From the NCBI GenBank assembly GCA_039198225.1, contig JBCCTQ010000010.1, positions 1 to 64,000 of the forward strand: 64,000 nt of DNA. Reading direction: 5' to 3'. Shown one piece after another: positions 59,861 through 64,000 of the stretch. The notes under the pieces are model-generated. The model was not told where the DNA came from. It did no database searches and saw only the letters and a program-made list of their open reading frames with translations. Position 1 is the stretch's first letter. Each line of letters starts with the position of its first letter. A program made the translations under genes and the position numbers. Origin of the DNA: JASJAR01 sp039198225. Lineage in GTDB: Bacteria; Pseudomonadota; Alphaproteobacteria; Rhodobacterales; Rhodobacteraceae.

Positions 59861-61114
59861 ATGACCGACCTTCTTCCGTCTTGGATCGAGAGCGCCAATG
59901 CGCCGGATTGCGACTTTCCTTTGAACAATCTCCCCTACGGTGTGTTTTCTTTGGATGATGGCGATCTGCGCTGCGGCGTAGCCATTGGTGACCGCGTTCT
60001 CGATGTAACAGGACTGGAAGCAGAAGGCGCGCTTCGCGCTGATCCAGAGGCGGACGTGCTCGACGCACGCTACTGGAATGACTTCATGGAATTGGGCAGT
60101 GCGGCCTGGGCACGATTTCGTAACGCCTTGCACGACCTGCTGGCGGCCGGCGCCGATGAAGCCACCCAGGATCTTTGCACCACCTATTCGGTGCCGATGG
60201 CAAAAGCGAGTTTGCACATGCCATTTCGGGTGATGGAATATACGGACTTTTACTCCAGCAAGAACCACGCGACCAATTTGGGAACGATGTTTCGTGGTCC
60301 AGAAAATGCGTTGCCGCCGAATTGGCTGCATATTCCCATTGGCTACAATGGACGGGCTTCCTCTGTGGTCGTGTCCGGAACGCCTATCCGCCGACCGCAC
60401 GGCCAACTCAAAGGGCCCAATGACATTGTGCCTCGGTTTGGCCCCTCGCAACGCTTTGATATCGAACTCGAAATGGGGGCGATCGTGGGGCAAGCCTCGG
60501 ACGGCCCCATTGATGTGGTAACAGCCCATGAGAACATTTTCGGTTATGTCATTCTGAATGATTGGTCTGCCCGTGACATTCAAGCGTGGGAATACCAGCC
60601 TTTGGGGCCGTTCCAGGCCAAGGCCACTGCCACAACGATAAGTCCTTGGATCGTCACGGCTGCCGCGCTCCAACCATTCCGCGTTTCCACGCCACCAAAG
60701 GAGCAGGCCCTATTGCCCTATCTCGATGAACCTGGGCCTATGCTCTACGACATTGACCTTGAAGTCGGGCTCACGCCCCGAGAGGGTTCCGAAACGATAC
60801 TCTCCCGCACGAATTATAGTGAAATGTACTATTCCGCCGCACAGCAATTGGCCCATCACAGTTCCTCGGGCTGCCCGATGCGGGTGGGGGATCTACTAGG
60901 GTCTGGTACGATCTCTGGACCGGAGAAATCGATGCGAGGGTCCCTGGTTGAAATGTCGTGGGGCGGAAAAGAGCCCATCGATCTGGGGGAGGGAAAGACC
61001 CGGAGTTTCATTGAAGACCACGACACGCTTGTCCTCCGGGGGGCCGCCGTCGGCAACGGATATAGGATCGGGTTTTCGGAATGTCGCGGCCAGGTTTTGC
61101 CGGCCCGCGAATAG
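59861..61114 (+). CDS. fahA: fumarylacetoacetase
   Basis: 417 residues, hydrolyses fumarylacetoacetate to fumarate and acetoacetate. VMEYTDFYSSKNHATNLGTMFRG and NALPPNWLHIPIGYNGRASSVV carry metal and catalytic residues; GPSQRFDIELEMGAIVGQ, GYVILNDWSARDIQAWEYQPLGPFQAK and GDLLGSGTISGPE complete the FAH domain. 32 bases after hmgA, co-transcribed. The intermediate step, maleylacetoacetate isomerase (maiA), is not encoded nearby. Confidence 0.95.
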   Translation: MTDLLPSWIESANAPDCDFPLNNLPYGVFSLDDGDLRCGVAIGDRVLDVTGLEAEGALRADPEADVLDARYWNDFMELGSAAWARFRNALHDLLAAGADEATQDLCTTYSVPMAKASLHMPFRVMEYTDFYSSKNHATNLGTMFRGPENALPPNWLHIPIGYNGRASSVVVSGTPIRRPHGQLKGPNDIVPRFGPSQRFDIELEMGAIVGQASDGPIDVVTAHENIFGYVILNDWSARDIQAWEYQPLGPFQAKATATTISPWIVTAAALQPFRVSTPPKEQALLPYLDEPGPMLYDIDLEVGLTPREGSETILSRTNYSEMYYSAAQQLAHHSSSGCPMRVGDLLGSGTISGPEKSMRGSLVEMSWGGKEPIDLGEGKTRSFIEDHDTLVLRGAAVGNGYRIGFSECRGQVLPARE

Positions 61115-61118
61115 AGCT

Positions 61119-61973
61119 TCAGAACTTCCGAAAAAACTTCGTCCGGTCGAACATCTCTTCGAGCGTTTCCATCCGAGAACGCGTGGTTTCCCAGTGCCGC
61201 TCCTGGACTTCTGCAATGACAATTTCTGACATCAACATGGTGGTGATGTTCGAGTCCCAAGCAGAGGGTGCTGCGATTTGGTTGCTGAATGTCACGCTGG
61301 CCAATTGTGCAATCGGTGACATCCATTGATCGGTGAACAGGACTATTTCAGCGCCACGTTCACGGGCGAGTTCGGCGAGCTTCAATGTGCTGTTTTCATA
61401 GCGGCGCACGTCGAAAATGACGACCACGTCGCCCGCGTCGAAGTCGAGCGCGTAGTGCGGCCAAGCATTGGAATTCGAGGTGATCTGGGTCACTCCGCGA
61501 CGAATGACTTGGAAATGCAGGAAAAAATAATCCGCCAAGGTCCGTGTGATCCGCCCACCCACGATAAAGACGCCGCGATTGATATCACTCAACATATCGC
61601 AAGCACGGTCAAAGGCGTCGGGGTCGATCTTGGCCATGGACTGGCCAATATTGTCGATTACCGCCTTGGTGAAACGATTGAGCAAGTGGGCATCAGGCGC
61701 GTCGACCCACTTTTCCCGCTTGGTCAAAGGGCTCGAGATCTTTTCATTAAGCTCGTCGCGGAGCCCGCGCTGAAATTCTGGAAACCCCGCAAAGCCAAGC
61801 TTCTGGATAAGGCGCGCCACTGTCGGCGTAGACACGTCCGCCTCTTCGGCCAAAGACGTGATCGTCCCCAAACCCGAGGCTGGGTAATTTCGGAGAATGA
61901 TGTCGCTCAACTGCCGTTCGGCGCGCGTAAGATCAGCTGTTTTGTCCTTAATACGCTCTGCGATGGTCTGCAT
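61119..61973 (-). CDS. RpiR-family transcriptional regulator
   Basis: 284 residues. The N-terminal HTH_6 domain (about 1-77, LTRAERQLSDIILRNYPASGLGTITSLAEEADVSTPTVARLIQKLGFAGFPEFQRGL) is followed by a SIS sugar/phosphate-binding domain (about 130-265, GVFIVGGRITRTLADYFFLHFQ and DVVVIFDVRRYENSTLKLAELARERGAEIVLFTD). Divergent from the formylglutamate-amidohydrolase gene; likely regulates it and the TRAP transporter. Stop is four bases from fahA stop. Confidence 0.88.
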   Translation of the reverse strand: MQTIAERIKDKTADLTRAERQLSDIILRNYPASGLGTITSLAEEADVSTPTVARLIQKLGFAGFPEFQRGLRDELNEKISSPLTKREKWVDAPDAHLLNRFTKAVIDNIGQSMAKIDPDAFDRACDMLSDINRGVFIVGGRITRTLADYFFLHFQVIRRGVTQITSNSNAWPHYALDFDAGDVVVIFDVRRYENSTLKLAELARERGAEIVLFTDQWMSPIAQLASVTFSNQIAAPSAWDSNITTMLMSEIVIAEVQERHWETTRSRMETLEEMFDRTKFFRKF

Positions 61974-62049
61974 AATCTGCCCGAAGTTGCCGCCCTCAGA
62001 CTAGCGAAGGGCACCAGCGTGGTCAAAATTTATACACAGCCTGCACGGC

Positions 62050-62106
62050 TGAAGAAATACCTTCATTAAAATATTGACAGGTGCGCTGCTGCTGAAGAAA
62101 ACTTTA
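62050..62106. promoter_or_regulatory. two related TGAAG-CTTYA elements upstream of the divergent RpiR/amidohydrolase genes
   Basis: TGAAGAAATACCTTCA (62050-62065) has TGAAG and CTTCA arms as an inverted repeat. TGAAGAAAACTTTA (62093-62106) is a degraded version 43 bases downstream, close to four helical turns. A TTGACA-like -35 (62074-62079) lies between them, without a clear -10. Candidate RpiR-family operators; not proven. Confidence 0.45.
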
Positions 62107-62129
62107 CAACATACGGGGAGTGCGCCTGC

Positions 62130-62897
62130 TTGCAGCAGAAAAATCGTGACATCGAATGCGTGCCGACGGTCGTCAACGCGGCGGGACGGCATCCGGTTCT
62201 GTTGGTGTGCGAACATGCAAGCTCTCATATTCCTGATGAATTTCAAGATCTTGGATTGAGTGCTGTCGACCAGGGTCGCCATATCGCTTGGGATCCTGGT
62301 GCGTTGGAGACGGCCAAACAAATGGCGATCCGCCTCGATGCGGCGCTCATCCACAGCACGGTGTCGCGCTTGATCTACGATTGCAACAGGCCGCCCGAGG
62401 CGGAAGATGCGATCCCCGCGATCAGCGAAGAGACGAAAATTCCCGGCAATGTGGGGCTGAGCGACCAAGATAAGAAAGCGCGGCTCGACCGGTTCTATCG
62501 CCCATTTGCGCGCCGCCTATCCCAGTTGGTCGACGCTCGATCCGAAACCGTTCTGGTGACGATCCACAGTTTCACACCGAACTACCGAGGCCAAGCGCGC
62601 AGCGTTGAGATCGGTATTCTGCACGACGATGATACGCGCCTTGCCGATGCGCTGTTGGAGGTTGCCCGAGGGTACAACACCCAAAGAAACGCGCCTTACG
62701 GGCCCGAGGACGGAGTTCTGCATACGCTGCGTCTCCATGCGCTACCCCACGGCCATTTGAACGTGATGATCGAAATTCGGAATGATTTAATCGCCACGTC
62801 CGAGCAGTGTGCCAAAATGGCCGCTACTCTCGCCGATTGGGTTTCCGCCGCACTCAAACGGGTTCAGCCGGCTGCCGTTAAGGAGACCTCGGGATGA
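62130..62897 (+). CDS. N-formylglutamate amidohydrolase-family protein
   Basis: 255 residues. HPVLLVCEHASSHIPDEFQDLGL, HIAWDPGALETAKQMA, VTIHSFTPNYRGQARSVEIGILHDDD and LNVMIEIRNDL are FGase-family motifs. The enzyme frees formate from N-formylglutamate in histidine degradation, but no hut gene is here and a TRAP transporter follows, so the substrate may be another N-formyl or N-acyl compound. A TTG at 62130 is the longest start; a GTG at 62160 is possible. Overlaps dctQ by four bases. Confidence 0.82.
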   Translation: MQQKNRDIECVPTVVNAAGRHPVLLVCEHASSHIPDEFQDLGLSAVDQGRHIAWDPGALETAKQMAIRLDAALIHSTVSRLIYDCNRPPEAEDAIPAISEETKIPGNVGLSDQDKKARLDRFYRPFARRLSQLVDARSETVLVTIHSFTPNYRGQARSVEIGILHDDDTRLADALLEVARGYNTQRNAPYGPEDGVLHTLRLHALPHGHLNVMIEIRNDLIATSEQCAKMAATLADWVSAALKRVQPAAVKETSG

Positions 62898-63460
62898 GCG
62901 TTCTCCGTGCCTTCATCGCCCTGGTCGACCGTATGAATTACGGCGTCGGCAGGGTGATCATGTTTGGCATCTTCGCAATGATGGCAGTTTTGCTTTGGTC
63001 AACGATCAGCAAATTCTCTGACCAACCGTCGCTCTGGACGCTCGAAGTCGCGCAATTTTCGATGATTGCCTATTTCTTCCTTGGTGGACCCTACGCGATC
63101 CAATTGGGCAGCCATGTTCGAATGGACCTCTTCTACGAAAATTGGTCGGTCCGTAAGAAGGCTGCAGTCGACGCGGTCATGGTTTTCTGCCTGATCTTCT
63201 ATCTTGGCGTTCTTCTTTGGGGAGGCTTGAGTTCGACGGCCTATTCCTTGGGCTATTTTGGTTCGGACCCTGTAGGATTTTTTGCCAAACTCGCCACAGG
63301 ACAGGAAAGCACGGGCTCGCTTGAGAGAAGTCGCTCGATCTGGCGCCCTTATCTTTGGCCGATCAAGACAATCATGTGTGTCGGTATCGCACTCATGTTG
63401 CTCCAAGCGCTGTCGGAGCTTGCGAAAGACATTCTCCGGCTTCGAGGCGAAGCGGTCTGA
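62894..63460 (+). CDS. dctQ: TRAP transporter small membrane subunit DctQ
   Basis: 188 residues, four TMs. VIMFGIFAMMAVLLWSTISKF and EVAQFSMIAYFFLGGPYAIQLGSHVRMDLFYE are typical; the family's conserved R/D pair is at VRMDLF. Overlaps the amidohydrolase (ATGA) and dctM (TGATG). Confidence 0.85.
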   Translation: MSVLRAFIALVDRMNYGVGRVIMFGIFAMMAVLLWSTISKFSDQPSLWTLEVAQFSMIAYFFLGGPYAIQLGSHVRMDLFYENWSVRKKAAVDAVMVFCLIFYLGVLLWGGLSSTAYSLGYFGSDPVGFFAKLATGQESTGSLERSRSIWRPYLWPIKTIMCVGIALMLLQALSELAKDILRLRGEAV

Positions 63461-64000
63461 TGTCCTATGAAATGATCGCTCTCACCATGTTCGCCACGAT
63501 GATGGTGCTCCTTTTCACGGGGCAGCGGGTATTTGGCGCCATCGGTTTTGTGGCTGTGATTGGTGCATTGGCGTTTTGGGGCGAACGCGGTGGCTTTGAC
63601 GTGGCCTTTGCCCAATCAATAAAGCTCATGCGGTGGTACCCGCTCCTGACGGTGCCGATGTTCGTTTTCATGGGCTACATCCTATCCGAAAGCCGGATCG
63701 CCGACGACCTCTACAAGATGTTCCATGTCTGGATGGGCGGGCTCCGGGGCGGGCTTGCCATCGGTACAATTGGGCTGATGGTGCTGATTTCGGCAATGAA
63801 TGGGCTGAGCGTGGCCGGTATGGCCATTGGGGCCACCATTGCCCTGCCAGAACTTCTGCGCCGGGGCTATGACAAGCGCATGGTCACGGGCGTCGTCCAG
63901 GCGGGCTCGAGTTTAGGCATATTGGTGCCCCCTTCGGTCGTATTGGTGCTTTACGCGATGATCGCGCGCCAGCCAGTTGGCCAGCTTTGGCTTGCCGGCG
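63460..64000 (+). CDS. dctM: TRAP transporter large membrane subunit DctM (partial)
   Basis: First 180 codons of the gene, which runs past the window edge. MSYEMIALTMFATMMVLL, then PMFVFMGYILSESRI, the conserved GMAIGATIALPELLRRGYDKRM and GSSLGILVPPSVVLVLYAMI match DctM. Its stop and any dctP partner lie downstream, outside the window. Confidence 0.88.
   Translation, partial: MSYEMIALTMFATMMVLLFTGQRVFGAIGFVAVIGALAFWGERGGFDVAFAQSIKLMRWYPLLTVPMFVFMGYILSESRIADDLYKMFHVWMGGLRGGLAIGTIGLMVLISAMNGLSVAGMAIGATIALPELLRRGYDKRMVTGVVQAGSSLGILVPPSVVLVLYAMIARQPVGQLWLAG

Noticed and set aside
1..64000. tRNA, rRNA, CRISPR, IS or prophage elements
   Set aside because: I looked for cloverleaf-like arms, repeat-spacer patterns and transposase, integrase or phage proteins and saw none I could support by reading.

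Overview
The window is GC-rich, densely packed alphaproteobacterial DNA, most likely from a member of the Rhodobacterales. The evidence is the tolA-tolB-pal-cpoB-tilS-ftsH block, a SAM-II riboswitch on a methionine gene, FolE2, the small DUF4169/ribbon-helix-helix pair, several TRAP and tripartite tricarboxylate transporters, and very frequent ATGA/GTGA gene overlaps. There is no IS element, phage gene, CRISPR array, rRNA or tRNA that I could recognise, so it reads as ordinary chromosome whose second half is rich in catabolic cassettes.

Layout: 1-6219 is the cell-envelope block (end of tolA, tolB, pal, cpoB, tilS, ftsH and a terminator). 6282-16932 is mixed housekeeping: a nu-class GST; a SAM-II riboswitch with terminator in front of metZ; a glutamine amidotransferase; folE2; a YdeI-like protein; a TusA-like protein; ccdA; a membrane hydrolase-like protein coupled to a cytochrome P450; a lipoprotein/DUF4169/RHH operon; and an ankyrin protein. 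17008-31240 carries a FMN alpha-hydroxy-acid dehydrogenase, a UvrD/PcrA helicase, a glycosyltransferase-like protein, metY, a SIMPL protein, an orphan GspL/PilP-like membrane protein, a Kef-type antiporter, an SseB-like protein, a uracil-DNA-glycosylase-family protein and an M20 hydrolase.

31407-38172 (minus strand) is a nine-gene thiamine operon behind a TPP riboswitch: thiO-thiS-thiG-thiE-thiF for the thiazole half and coupling, then thiY-tenA-thiZ-thiX for pyrimidine salvage. 38223-45275 is a myo-inositol-type catabolic region: two Gfo/Idh/MocA dehydrogenases and an IolE-like isomerase on the minus strand, divergent from iolC-iolB-iolJ-iolG, with a perfect LacI-type palindrome between the two arms. 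It is followed by a large membrane kinase-like protein with several altered catalytic residues.

48132-54801 holds a Gfo/Idh dehydrogenase plus an isopropylmalate/tartrate-dehydrogenase-like pair, divergent from a tctC-tctB-tctA transporter operon that ends in an ABM-domain protein and a lactonase-like metallo-beta-lactamase-fold protein. 54803-61114 holds a TRAP transporter and MarR regulator divergent from hmgA-fahA (homogentisate degradation). The window closes with an RpiR regulator divergent from an N-formylglutamate-amidohydrolase-family gene and another TRAP transporter that runs off the end.

The most unusual items are the orphan GspL/PilP-like fusion (24234-26525), the degenerate kinase with a periplasmic PDZ-like region (45675-48128), the perfect 12-bp hairpin just before pal, and two transporter-catabolic cassettes whose substrates cannot be read from sequence alone.
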